Under the pieces are notes generated by a model, which saw only the letters and a list, made by a program, of their open reading frames with translations, did no database searches and was not told the origin of the DNA. Source: Centrapalus pauciflorus (Eukaryota; Streptophyta; Magnoliopsida; Asterales; Asteraceae). From it: a DNA stretch of 64,000 nt. Below are positions 1-10,487 of the stretch, in pieces. The stretch lies in assembly GCA_020465985.1 (NCBI GenBank), contig JAANYP010000179.1, positions 23,309-87,308 of the forward strand, in the 5' to 3' direction. Both the position numbers and the translations under genes were made by a program. Positions within the stretch are counted from its first letter, which is position 1, and each line of letters begins with the position of its first letter.

Positions 1-630
1 TCGAAGCCAGACTCGAACTAGGTTAGATTCGAAGCCAGATTCGAATCTGAGGATAGATTCGAGACCCATATCTCGAATCTAGCTCTATTCGAGTCTGTTC
101 CTGGCATTTCGAGTCTGTTCTATACATACTCGAGTTTATTCATAAACTACAGCTTTAAACATGCATTTTCAAGCCTCAAATCCACAAATAATCTAAGTAA
201 TAAGCCTCGGTTTAGTTATATTATACATTATCTATCATATTCTAGCTAAAATTCATACGAAATTAGCTTTAAATTGCCTAAACATAATAAACTCGAATTT
301 TGTACTTCAAACCGAAAATGCAGAAGTCGAAAATGACATTTCTTACCTCAAATCCGTATGAAATCGTACATGCAATAGGAGATTCACGTAGTACTCTTCG
401 AGATCTTTCCGTTAACGTATAGAACACGAGATTTGGCCGGTCGGTTTGGGAGAAAAGTTAGAGAGATGTTCGGTTTCTAGAGAGAGGAGCTCTGGAAAGG
501 AATATGTCTTGCAAGAAATGAGAAAATGAACTCTCGGCTCCTATTTATACCAAACCTCGAAATCACATCATTTTACGCTAATTGCTCAAAAATACTTAAA
601 ATAAAATGCAAATAAAAGCAAGGTGTTATA
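1..630 (-). repeat. Gy1 3' LTR, partial
   Basis: Positions 1-630 match about 6806-7464 almost base for base and end on the same TTATA edge, so this is the second LTR, cut by the window start. Relative to the other copy it lacks about 29 bp of a TTCGAA-rich stretch near position 40. It carries the same TATA box (minus-strand TATAAATA at 542-549). The polyprotein stop lies about 40 bp away, and the short interval 631-669 would hold the polypurine tract, but no strong purine run is visible there. Confidence 0.93.
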
Positions 631-669
631 GTATGAGCCCACCACGCTTGCACTTCGTCCTCGAAGTAC

Positions 670-1750
670 CTAAGGCTCAAACAGATGTGGATATCGAACT
701 CTCATGTCTTGCTCAGATTCCCAGGTCTGAGAAGTTCCGTGAGAAGTTCTCCATTGCACCAACACCATTGCTACCTCTCGATTTCTCAACTTCTTCATCT
801 TTGTCTCTAGAATGACTTCAGTCTCGTCACATTGCAGCTTCTCATTAATCTTATAAGTCAGATGATCGGCCCACTTTTCTCTGTCATCTTCTTTGCACTT
901 CCTTAGTTGCGAAACGTGAAACACGGGGTGTATGTTGGACAGTTCGCTTGGCAAGTCCAACAGATAAGATTGAGTTCCAACACGCTCGGTGATCTTGAAA
1001 GGACCAACGAATCGTGGTGCTAACTTGCCACGCTTGCCGAATCTGAACACACCTTTCATCGGCGAGACTTTTAATACAACATAGTCGTCCTTCTGGAATT
1101 CTAAAGGTTTATGGCGTCGGTCGTGATACGATTTCTGTCGAGATTGAGCAGTTTCCAATCGTTGACGTATGATTCGGATCTTTTCATTTGTCTGCTGAAG
1201 TAGCTCGGGACCGGCGATTGGTGCTTCACCGGCTTCATGCCAACACGTAGGAGTTCGGCACTTGCGTCCGTATAAGGCTTCGAAAGGTGCGGCTTTGATA
1301 GATGAGTGGTAACTATTGTTATAAGAAAATTCTGCTAACGGCAAGTGGTCATCCCAACTACCGCTAAACTCAAGAACACATGCCCGCAGCATGTCTTCGA
1401 GTGTAAGGATCGTACGCTCACTCTGGCCATCAGGCTGTGGATGATACGCTGTGCTCATTCTGATCTTAGTGCCTAATCCATTTTGCAGTGCACTCCAGAA
1501 CCTTGAAGTGAACCGACTGTCGCGATCCGAAACAATTGACAGTGGCACTCCGTGTTGCGTAACGATCTCGTCTATGTACAACTTGGCTAGTCTCTCAAGT
1601 GAATAGTTTTCGCGAATCGGAATGAAATGTGCGACTTTGGTTAGGCGATCCACGATAACCCATATTGCGTCGTGCTGTCTTCGTGTAGTCGGCAACTTCG
1701 TCACAAAGTCCATAGTTATGTGATCGAACTTCCACTCGGGGATCGGGCTG
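670..1750 (-). pseudogene. Gy1 integrase core and chromodomain (C-terminal part of polyprotein)
   Basis: This is the catalytic integrase core followed by the C-terminal DNA-binding region and a chromodomain; integrase inserts the cDNA and the chromodomain is thought to steer it to heterochromatin. Visible are the first Asp in an MDFVTKLP context near the start, the second Asp in VSDRDSRF, and the Glu in HPQPDGQSERT, giving a complete D,D,E set. A GPF-like segment (PRFVGPFKI) and HPVFHVSQLRK follow. The last ~60 residues (VQWR, TWESE, YPHLF) match the Tekay-type chromodomain. The frame is out of step with the upstream RNase H/zinc-finger frame: a small deletion near 1741-1755 breaks the join. 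The integrase core itself reads open. Confidence 0.92.
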
Positions 1751-2797
1751 AAGACTGCCGTAAGGCTGCTGATGCTCCGCTTTGACTAATCGGCATGTAA
1801 CACAATTATCAACATATTGGCCTACGTCTCTTTTCATACCGGGCCACCAATATTCGGCTTTTAGATCGTTGTACATCTTGGTGCTGCCAGGATGTACCGA
1901 GAAGTTAGAACAGTGGGCTTCCGAAAGAATTTTCTGTCGAACATCACCAAATTTGGGAACCCAGACACGATTTTTGAAAAGCTTCAAGCCATGAGGGCTA
2001 TCGGTTAAGAACTGAAGTTGCCTTTTCATGTCCTCAGAGTTGAGGTTTTCTTCTTTTAGGGCTTCGGCTTGAGAAACGAGAATTTCATCAATCAGAGTAG
2101 ATGAAAACGAAGTATGAGTCAAGGTATAGAGACATTTAGCAGAGTAGGATTTACGACTCAATGCGTCGGCCACCACATTCGCTTTGCCAGGGTGATAAAG
2201 AATATCACAGTCATAGTCTTTGATGAGTTCCATGGAGCGTCGCTGGCGCATGTTGAGCTCCTTCTGGCTGAATATATACTTAAGGCTCTTGTGATCCGTA
2301 TACAGCTGACATTTGGTGCCGTAGAGATAATGACGCCATGTTTTCAACGCAAAAGTCACAGCAGCAAGTTCAAGGTCATGAGTCGGATGACTCTTTTCGT
2401 GATCCTTAAGTTGGCGAGAAGCATATGCTATGACTCTGCCTCTTTGCATCAAAACACACCCGAGTCCTTCATAGGAGGCATCACTGAAGACCACAAAATC
2501 TTCATTGCCTTCGGGTAAGGCCAGAATAGGCGCTTCGGTGAGTTTCTGTTTTAAAGTTCGAAATGCATTCTCTTGAGCTTCTTCCCAAATAAAGGGAACA
2601 TTCTTGCGAGTAAGAGATGTAAGAGGCATGGCTAGTTTTGAGAAGTCCTTAATGAATCGACGGTAGTAACCCGCCAATCCCAAGAAACTTCGGATCTCGG
2701 TAGCTGATTTGGGAGCTTCCCAATTTTGAATGGCTTCTATCTTAGAAGGATCCACAGAGATTCCTTCACCAGATATCACATGACCAAGGAATTGTAT
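1751..2797 (-). pseudogene. Gy1 RT end, RNase H and integrase zinc-binding domain
   Basis: This middle part of pol is read from the second exon of a probable spliced transcript. It starts with the RT connection (HVISGEGISVDPSKIEAI is typical of gypsy), then RNase H with FSDASYEGLGCVLMQ and the TDHKSLKYIF segment, then the integrase HHCC finger (SVHPGSTKMYNDLK, then CVTC). The frame is open from 2797 until the frameshift near 1745, after which it runs through nonsense to a stop at 1595. The first in-frame start-like codon (GTG at 2779) is not a real start, because coding similarity continues upstream to the splice acceptor at 2798. Confidence 0.9.
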
Positions 2798-2889
2798 CTG
2801 ATAAGATACAAGATTTGCAAGTTAATGCTGAGCATGAAATTTAAGAAAAGATAAGCTTAAAAAAATGAATAAATCGAGATTGCAAGCAC
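2798..2889 (-). other. Predicted 92-nt spliceosomal intron in Gy1 reverse transcriptase
   Basis: On the minus strand the reading frame runs ...TGG TTG CGA CAG, then GTGCTTGC, then 92 nt later TTATCAG, then ATA CAA TTC CTT GGT. Removing GT...AG rejoins the conserved gypsy motif from CEFWLRQ to QFLGHVISGEG in frame. The interval is AT-rich, has a T-rich tract before the AG, and contains an in-frame TAA that would end translation if retained. An insertion or deletion that happened to leave GT and AG at exactly the right places is the alternative. Confidence 0.65.
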
Positions 2890-5406
2890 CTGTCGCAACC
2901 AAAATTCGCATTTAGAGAACTTGGCGTAAAGTCGCTCCTTGCGCAGCAACTCTAGCAGCTCTCTAAGATGCACAGCATGCTCAGCTTCAGTCTTTGAGTA
3001 GATGAGAATATCGTCTATAAAGACGATAACAGACTTATCGAGCATTGGTCTACAAACGCGGTTCATCAGATCCATGAACGCCGCAGGAGCGTTTGTAAGA
3101 CCAAAGGGCATAACAAGAAACTCGTAATGCCCATATCTGGTACGGAAAGCCGTTTTAGGGACGTCTTCTTCATGAACTTTGAGCTGATGATACCCAGATC
3201 TAAGATCGATCTTTGAGAAGTAACTGGCTCCCTGAAGCTGGTCGAAAAGATCGTCTATTCTGGGCAATGGATATTTGTTCTTTATTGTTACCTTGTTCAA
3301 CTCCCTATAATCAATGCACATCCGGAGAGTCCCATCTTTCTTCTTAACGAATAAAACAGGAGCTCCCCAGGGAGATGAACTTGGTCGTATGAGTCCCTTG
3401 TCAAGCAATTCTTGCAATTGCTTCATCATTTCTTGCATCTCAGCAGGTGCAAGTCTATAAGGGGCTCGAGCAATTGGTGCCGCGCCGGGCACTAAATCAA
3501 TTCTGAACTCCACCTGACGGTCTGGTGGGAGTCCAGAGATGTCTTCGGGAAAGACATCGGGAAACTCGGAGGCTATCTGTACCTCGGCTAAAGTTTTCTT
3601 TTCAGACTTAGCATCTATTGCATATGCTAAGTATGACACGCAACCCTTAGCTATATGTTTCCTAGCTTTGACTACAGAAATTAAACATAAGTCACCTTTC
3701 TTTCTGTCACCATAGATGCAGATACTGCGGCCATCCGGTGTAGTGAGCTTTATCAACTTCTTCTTGCAGACAATGTTGGCGTCATGATGATCAAGCCAAT
3801 CCATACCGACGATGACGTCGAATTCGTGAAAGTCCATAGGAATGAGGTCAAGTTGGAACGTGCAATTATCTAACAGAATTATGCAGTCGCGGTAAATTTT
3901 ATCGGTGGACACGCACACGTTACTGGCCGTTTCGATATCAAATATAACAGGCAGAGTTGTCGGAGTAATTCCAAGCTTAGATGCAAATGCACTTGATATA
4001 AAAGAGCGATTGGCTCCTGAATCGAAAATAACTCTAGCAGGGATAGAGTTAACAAGAAACGTACCAGATACCACATCTGGTATTTCCTTCGCTTGCTCGG
4101 CTGTTATTTGGAATGCGCGATTCTGACTCCTAGTTGGCTCGTTACGGCGACTAGAACCTCCTCGCGATGTGCTATGCCGGGCCGGTTGATTTTGCCTTTG
4201 CTGTTGTTGTTGATGTTGTTGCTGAGGTCGGTATTGTTGCTGCTGCAATCGCGGATGATGCTCTGCACTCGGGTAAATCATGCTGAACGGATGTGTACAT
4301 GCATGCTCATTATGTCCAGGGCGTAAACAATTGTTGCAAACTTTAACTCTGTTAGGACATTCTTCACTGCTATGTCCTATTTCATTGCACACATAGCACC
4401 TCACATCATTGGGGTTACAACGCCCAATGTGTGACTTCTGGCAGCGGCGACACTGCCTCGGCTCAGAATGTACCGCATATGATCGAGTTTGCTGTGCTGG
4501 AGGCGAGCTGAACTGTCGGTACTGAAACTGCTGTGGCTGAGAATATCTGGATGAAGATCCAGAATAGCTTCCGGTGCGCGATTTCTTGGGCGGTGATGGA
4601 CATGTCGGGTTAATAGAGGAAGTAGGAACTCCTCCAGCTCGAATAAAATCCTGCTCGAGAATTCGAGCAGCTTCAACACAGTCAGCATAGTTGGTATATC
4701 CCCGGTGCTTCAAGAACTTCTGATATTCAGGATGCAGACCCATCAGAAAACGGTCGATCTTTCGCTCTTCAGTAGCGACTTGATAGTCAGACAGCAAGCT
4801 TAGTCGGGTGAATTCAATCTCATACTCAGTCACCGATTTGGTTCCCTGAGTAAGAGACATCAGCTTCTCTTCCAGACGTTTCTTTTCATCAGCTGGGCAG
4901 TACTGACGAAAGAAAATAACTTTGAATTCATCCCAAGATAGGGACTTAATCCAGTTGGCTCCGTGCATGTTTTCCTGAGATCTCCACCACATAACAGCGC
5001 CACCCTCGAACAGTGTAGTAGCAAAGCTGACCTTGGATGCTTCAGCACAGTCGCTGATGAGAAATATTCGCTCAATGCCTGTGATCCACTCGAGCGCTTC
5101 AATCGAGTTTGCAGCACCCTTAAAAGGTTGAGCTCCGCAAGCCTTAAAGTAACGGAAGTTGCAGCCCTTAGGAGGGACTACAGGGGCTTCCTCCTCGTCG
5201 GTGTCATCATTTCGGCGTCCAGTGTCTTCATGCTGCTTCTTCTGGCGTTCTTCCCTTCGCCTAGTTTCGGCTTCATCACGAGCACGAAACTGTTCTTGCA
5301 AGAACTTAGCTTGACGCTCATTGTTCTCGTTAAGCATAGTTTGCATTATTTGAATGATCTGTTCAGGAGTGAGTCCACCTCCAGCTCCTTCACCAGATCC
5401 AGACAT
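2857..5406 (-). CDS. Gy1 gag, protease and first part of reverse transcriptase
   Basis: An 849-codon open frame encodes the capsid precursor, the aspartic protease and most of RT. An N-terminal acidic and charged leader is followed by the retrotransposon gag domain (about residues 80-260; AVMWWRSQ, FFRQYCPADEK), a basic Q-rich stretch, and CCHC knuckles including CYVCNEIGHSSEEC and CNNCLRPGHNEHAC. The protease is marked by FDSGANRSF; DVIVGMDWLDHHDA follows. RT shows VKKKDGTLRMCIDYRELN, FSKIDLRSGYHQ, MPFGLTNAPA and the FIDD catalytic box. The last 13 codons are intron read-through after CEFWLRQ. The start at MSGSGEG follows the PBS leader by about 190 bp. Gag, protease and this RT part contain no stop, which suggests a fairly young insertion. 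Confidence 0.93.
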   Translation of the reverse strand: MSGSGEGAGGGLTPEQIIQIMQTMLNENNERQAKFLQEQFRARDEAETRRREERQKKQHEDTGRRNDDTDEEEAPVVPPKGCNFRYFKACGAQPFKGAANSIEALEWITGIERIFLISDCAEASKVSFATTLFEGGAVMWWRSQENMHGANWIKSLSWDEFKVIFFRQYCPADEKKRLEEKLMSLTQGTKSVTEYEIEFTRLSLLSDYQVATEERKIDRFLMGLHPEYQKFLKHRGYTNYADCVEAARILEQDFIRAGGVPTSSINPTCPSPPKKSRTGSYSGSSSRYSQPQQFQYRQFSSPPAQQTRSYAVHSEPRQCRRCQKSHIGRCNPNDVRCYVCNEIGHSSEECPNRVKVCNNCLRPGHNEHACTHPFSMIYPSAEHHPRLQQQQYRPQQQHQQQQQRQNQPARHSTSRGGSSRRNEPTRSQNRAFQITAEQAKEIPDVVSGTFLVNSIPARVIFDSGANRSFISSAFASKLGITPTTLPVIFDIETASNVCVSTDKIYRDCIILLDNCTFQLDLIPMDFHEFDVIVGMDWLDHHDANIVCKKKLIKLTTPDGRSICIYGDRKKGDLCLISVVKARKHIAKGCVSYLAYAIDAKSEKKTLAEVQIASEFPDVFPEDISGLPPDRQVEFRIDLVPGAAPIARAPYRLAPAEMQEMMKQLQELLDKGLIRPSSSPWGAPVLFVKKKDGTLRMCIDYRELNKVTIKNKYPLPRIDDLFDQLQGASYFSKIDLRSGYHQLKVHEEDVPKTAFRTRYGHYEFLVMPFGLTNAPAAFMDLMNRVCRPMLDKSVIVFIDDILIYSKTEAEHAVHLRELLELLRKERLYAKFSKCEFWLRQVLAISIYSFF

Positions 5407-5597
5407 GTTCTGAAATTATATAAATAATACTTGCATAAGAATAGGCATAACTCCTATTCTACCCCATTTCCCAATTCCTAAAGCAAAGTCAAAGCCTATC
5501 TCAGGTCAAGTTAAAGCCTAGACATTCGAAGCTAATATCTTTGCTTAAAAGTTTGAGTCCAAGTGTTATTGCTAACACTTGAATCCCTCAAACTAAT

Positions 5598-5609
5598 GCT
5601 CTGATACCA
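5598..5609 (-). other. Gy1 primer-binding site (initiator Met tRNA)
   Basis: The minus strand reads TGGTATCAGAGC, complementary to the 3' end of initiator methionine tRNA. It lies three bases inside the 5' LTR edge at 5613, the normal position for priming minus-strand cDNA. Confidence 0.92.
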
Positions 5610-5612
5610 TCC

Positions 5613-7464
5613 TGTCACATCCTTGCTTTAAAACACGCTTGCTTATCCCAGGAATAATAATAAATGCATAAAGCTAAATAAAACATTACAATAAGTCTTG
5701 CACTACACGTGCTACAAGGTTATAGTACTAAGTTGCTAAAAACATCACAATTTAAATAAAAGCAGCTACCCAGAACCCAAGGCATCATAAAGCTATACCA
5801 CAAGCTGAAAGTTGGCTAAGTCCTCTGGGCAGATCAGATAATAGACCTAAGCAGAAGGTCCAGCTTGTTCTTTACCTTTTTCCTGTAAAAATTGTAAGTA
5901 GCAACTGTAAGCTAATGCTTAGTGAGTAAACAGATATTCATGAATGCATGTAAAATATGAGGCGAAAGTGCCTAAAAAGGCTGTTATGCTTGCTTGCTTG
6001 CTTGCTTGCTCATTTGCTTAATACCCAGAAAGAACGCTGCACAATTGAGACATTTCACGCAGAACGGAGATGCCACCACTATGGGTTTACCGCTGACAGA
6101 TGATCAATCTGTGATACGGGGCTAGCTACCCGTATAATGCTCAAGGGATAGTGGTGAACATCAGAATTGCTTGCTCGCTAAATATAATGCTTATGAGATG
6201 CACAAAGAAACGCTAACACAAGGTTTGCTGTATAGTATGCAGAACAATAAACAGATAGCAGATAAATATGCATATTAATAGATCAAATGTAAGATCCGGC
6301 TAAGCTGGGCATCACCTGTACCACAGTGTTCGCCTTCACTCACAAAAGTCTATTGAATTCCAAAGAAGTCACATAGAAGCAATTTATGTCTCAATTTCAT
6401 ATAAAACATGTAAACAAGAATAACTGTTACTCACAGTACTGAAAATGCTTTGAAATGCTCTGTAATGCTTGCTCAGGCTTATTTACGCTTTAAATTGCTT
6501 TATAATGCTTGCACTTGCTTATCTAGGCTCAATATAGACTGGCACTGGCTTTGACTTGCAGCTGGGCTAAACAGCTTATGTATAATATCTGAAGTTCAAT
6601 ATTTACAGAACATGTGCTAAATTAATATTGTAGCTCAATATTCCAACATCTATAAGCCATAACTTCTAGCTAAATATTTTGCTATTTATATTGCTAATTT
6701 ATGCGTTGTTCGTAAATTTTATCAATTAGATTCGAAATTTAGGGGTTAGATTCGAATCTGAGCATCAGATTCGAAGTCAGATTCGAATCTGAGTAACAAA
6801 CTTGAAGCCAGACTCGAACTAGGTTAGATTCGAAGCCAGACTCGAACAGGGGAGGGGTTAGATTCGAACCTCATTCGAATCTGAGGATAGATTCGAGACC
6901 CATATCTCGAATCTAGCTCTATTCGAGTCTGTTCTTGGCATTTCGAGTCTGTTCTATACATACTCGAGTTTGTTCATAAACTACAGCTTTAAACATGCAT
7001 TTTCAAGCCTCAAATCCACAAATAATCTAAGTAATAAGCCTCGGTTTAGTTATATTATACATTATCTATCATATTCTAGCTAAAATTCATACGAAATTAG
7101 CTTTAAATCGCCTAAAAACAATAAACTCGAATTTTGTATTTCAAACCGAAAATGCAGAAGTCGAAAATGACATTTCTTACCTCAAATCCGAATCAAATCA
7201 CACATGCAATTGCAGATCCGTGTAGTACTCTTCGAGTTCTTTCCGATGACGTATAGAACGCGAGATTTGGCCGGTCGGTTTGGGAGAAAAGTTAGAGAGA
7301 TGTTCGGTTTCTAGAGAGAGGAGCTCTGGAAAGGAATATGTCTTGCAAGAAATGAGAAAATGAACTCTCGGCTCCTATTTATACCAAACCTCGAAATTAC
7401 ATCATTTTACGCAAATTGCTCAAAAATACTTAAAATAAAATGCAAATAAAAGCAAGGTGTTATA
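5613..7464 (-). repeat. Gy1 5' LTR, full length (~1.85 kb)
   Basis: The inner edge is TGTCACATCC (minus strand ends ...GATGTGACA) next to the PBS. The outer edge is shared with the left copy at ...GTGTTATA, so the element begins TATAACACC rather than the usual TGTAACACC. The LTR contains a (CTTG)n tract near 5990-6012, a TTCGAA-rich block at about 6725-6920, and a TATA box at 7376-7383. A conserved region just downstream of the TATA box would be the transcribed leader. Confidence 0.92.
7376..7383 (-). promoter_or_regulatory. TATA box of Gy1 5' LTR
   Basis: The minus strand reads GGTATAAATAGGAGCC, a strong plant TATA context, and the same sequence occurs at 542-549 in the other LTR. The start of the genomic RNA is expected about 30 bases downstream, near 7345. 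Confidence 0.7.
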
Positions 7465-10145
7465 CATACTGTGTCCACACTGTCCCCCACTCATATCTCC
7501 TAACACCCTGAGTCTGCACGAGGTGTCCACGCTGCTGATATAGACCAATCAGCAGCTCAGCCTCAAACTTCTGCTCCCCATGATCCAGCTGTTTTGCACC
7601 AAACAGCTGCTGAGGGACCAACATCCCAAGCTGATGAACCTCAGGGATCACACCATCCCTCTGGTGAGGCTGCTCCCTTCATGAAAATTCCATCAGCAGG
7701 TTTCACCACTGCTGATGTTGAAATGCATATCCCATCTCCCAATGATGAGGTGCCTTTAGACTAAGGCAGTGCAGAGGGAACCACCACTGGTCTTCATGAG
7801 GGTGTTGCAACACAAGCAGAATCTGAAAGGCCCCAAACATCATCCCCTTCTCCTAGTGATGCAGCTACAGCCGCTGCTGAAGGACCCCTTGATCCCTCCA
7901 ACCTGGGTCATCTTACTTTTGCCCAGGCTATGGAGCTTCTGTCCAAAGTCCCTCTTCCCTCTCCATCACATCCTCAAACACCAGCTTCATCATCATCTTC
8001 TCCATCTACCCACTCAAAACAATCTACCCATACACCTCCATCTCCCAAAGACCTGCCTTTGAAGGATCAGCTTTCTTTGCTGACCAACAAAGTTGGTTCT
8101 TTGGAAAACACCATGAACTCTCTACCCTCCATCATATCAGACTCTGTGTCTGCACAACTTCAGGGGTTCTTTGATTCGTTCAAGGCCTCTTTCCCTACCA
8201 CTCCACAGCCTGATCAATCTCCACAGCTGTTAGCACTCACTGCTCAGCTGCAAACTGTGTCCACCTCCCTTTCCTCTATTCTTTCCATTCAGCAGGATTC
8301 TGTGTCCTCAATGACAGCTATTTCCCAACAGCTGTCATCACTTCTCACTTCTTGCAACTCTACCCTTCCAGCCACTCTGGCTAGCTTACAAACTCTAATT
8401 GGCTCCCTGTCAAACTCTGTGTCATCAGATCTTGCTGATGTGCAAGATTCTCTAGAACTTCATCTTGCACAGCTGCAAACTCTGCTGTTCACAGCGTCTG
8501 ACAGGGAAAACATTGTTAAGATCACATCCCTTGCTGATTCCCACTCCACTTCTCTTCAGACCTGTCTTTCCCAGCTTACTGAGGTGAAGGATAACTTGGC
8601 TTACTTAGTGACTAGCCTTGTTGGTCCTAAACCTTCTACTAAACCTGCTGGCAAGCCTGCTGACTTTGTGTCTTCAGGCAGACCAGGTGTTGAAGTCGCT
8701 GCTTCATCTCCTTCAAAGGGGGAGAAGTCATCTGCCTCGAAGACTAAGTCTAAGGGGGAGAAAACTTCTTCTCCTAAGGAGATACCAGTGTCTGCAACTC
8801 ACACTGGTCAGCCAGCAGATGTCTTTGAAACAGGTGCAGCTGAAGGTGTCTCTCAAGCTGCTATGCCTACTCAGGCTGTCTCTCCAAACCCTGCTCAGTC
8901 TAAGGGGGAGGAAGTCATGCATGAGGACAGGCCTAGCAGTAAAAGGAGGCACTTAATTCTATCTGAAGAAGAAGAAGAGGAAATCCCTGAGGCTGCTGTC
9001 ACTACAACAGCAGCTAAAGGAAAAGAAAAGGTAGCTGATGATCCCATGCAGCAGAAGCAGGCAGAAATTCAATTTCACAAGGCCAGGGCTAAAGAGATGG
9101 TCTTCCTATGCACAAGTACTTTGAGTTTAGAGAAGAACAGCTTCAAGCTCTGGAGGAATTGAGAAAAGAAGAAGAATCTGCTAAAGCTGCTAAATCCTTT
9201 GCACTCCAAGAAGCAAAGAAAATTAAAATGTCTACCTTGGAGGTGCAAAAGAAAATAATGGAAGCTACCAGACAATCAGCAGGGGAGAAAGGGAAGGAAG
9301 TAGAGAAAGGTACTCAGGTCTCTGTGACCAAATCAACAGTACCCCATGCAAGAGCTCAATACCACTTTGACAACTTGGCTAAGAAAAAGTTTCATGATGT
9401 TGCTGAAAGAAGGCTAGCCAAGGAAGCAATTGTCAAAGCTATCCCTGTATCAAGGAAAGGCAGTCAGTGGAAGCTTAAAATAACAAGGATCGGTGCAACA
9501 GGCCCAGAATTGGAAACTTATGACCACACTGATGTAGCTCAGATGGGATACAGGGAGTGGATTGAGCTGGCAGTTGCCCTGAGTGAATCAAAGTCTGAAA
9601 CTGCTAAACAGATCAGGGCATATGTAAAGAAGTTGATGGAAAGAGTAAAGGATCTTGGCCTGATATCTAAGGAAATTAGTGAAGGTGTCTTTGTGACACA
9701 TCCAAAAATAAAGGCCAGGAGAACAAAGAAGGACACAGAGATGGAGCTACTCCTTACACTGATCGAACAGGGCGACTATGCCATTGAAATGAAGGGAGTT
9801 GATCATAGCCTGCCAAGTGGAATAGAGTTTGAGGATGGCAAAATTATTGAAGAACCTGAGCTGGGGGCATTTTTTGTAGATCCCCTAACTCAGAAGAAGT
9901 GCTTCCAAAGAGCCTCAGAGCTGTACAAAGTTGATCTGAGACAACTTGCCGCCTTCAGACTTGCAGTTTCATTTAGGCAGTCTAGCAAATGGAGAGCAGC
10001 CGTCTGGGATCAGCTCAGAGGCTTCTATGAAAGAGGAGAGCTCAATGATCCCAAGTTCATGGTCATCAGAAGTGAAGTTGAGGAACTTGAGGATACAAGA
10101 GAAGAACTGGAAAAGATGTTCCAGGATCCCCCTCCAATGGAGTAA
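7465..10145 (+). pseudogene. Extra ORF (aORF) of plus-strand Sirevirus-like copia element SirA, 5' end lost
   Basis: This is the region between pol and 3' LTR of a copia element, cut on the left by Gy1. In the frame ending at 9162 it is a low-complexity Ala/Pro/Ser/Gln-rich protein with stops at about 7501 and 7762. A long Ser/Leu/Gln heptad-like coiled coil follows (codons from about 8060 to 8620), then Lys/Ser-rich repeats (KSKGEKTSS) and an acidic EEEEEEIPE patch. A frameshift near 9100 moves it to a second frame: a charged helix, then a globular C-terminal domain (from about 9430) ending PPPME at 10145. I see no signal peptide or clear membrane segment, so it is not evidently an envelope protein. 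Its molecular role is unknown. Confidence 0.75.
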
Positions 10146-10474
10146 AGTCCATCTACCATCTGGGTAGGTGAAGAATGGAAGCTGTCCATCAGTTGGACAG
10201 GCTTACCGTTTTCTGCTCCCAACAAAAACAGTCCAATGTACATTAGTTGTACTCTATGTTACATATGTTGTAATTCTCTCTTACATTAGTTGTAAAATAT
10301 ATTAGTGCATTAGCTGTACTCTTGTAAAAACATGTGTTGTTGTATGTAATCAAGAATCAGTGTATATAAAAACTGATCTTTTACTTTACTGTAATGTTGT
10401 AATTTTATTTCAGCAAATGTACTGTAAAAATATATAGTGATTTTTGATAAGACCAGCTTAGACTGGTTATTGCA
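10146..10474 (+). other. SirA non-coding interval before polypurine tract
   Basis: This is AT-rich sequence between the aORF stop and the polypurine tract with repeated TTGTA motifs. No coding potential was recognised. It probably acts as the 3' untranslated part of the element RNA. Confidence 0.5.
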
Positions 10475-10487
10475 AATAGGGGGAGAT
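10475..10487 (+). other. SirA polypurine tract
   Basis: AATAGGGGGAGAT directly precedes the LTR start TGTTAGGCAC. The run GGGGGAGATTGTTAG is characteristic of plant copia 3' LTR junctions and fixes both the orientation and the LTR edge. Confidence 0.9.

Larger units (their letters stand above)
1..7464 (-). mobile_element. Ty3/gypsy LTR retrotransposon Gy1 (Tekay/Del-like), left end cut by window
   Basis: The element reads on the minus strand as 5' LTR (5613-7464), PBS (5598-5609), gag-protease-RT-RNase H-integrase-chromodomain (5406 to 670) and 3' LTR (visible 1-630). The order RT, RNase H, integrase and the C-terminal chromodomain place it among chromoviruses; the end of the polyprotein resembles the Tekay clade. 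It interrupts the extra ORF of plus-strand copia element SirA. The right flank begins CATAC, but the target duplication cannot be tested because the left end lies outside the window. The pol frame has a probable 92-nt intron and one frameshift, so the copy is probably defective. Confidence 0.95.

Noticed and set aside
4963..5427. 154-codon plus-strand frame opposite Gy1 gag
   Set aside because: Shadow of the gag frame; no independent support.
5990..6012. Regular CTTG repeats considered as a CRISPR-like or regulatory array
   Set aside because: A simple tetranucleotide microsatellite inside a plant LTR with no spacers.
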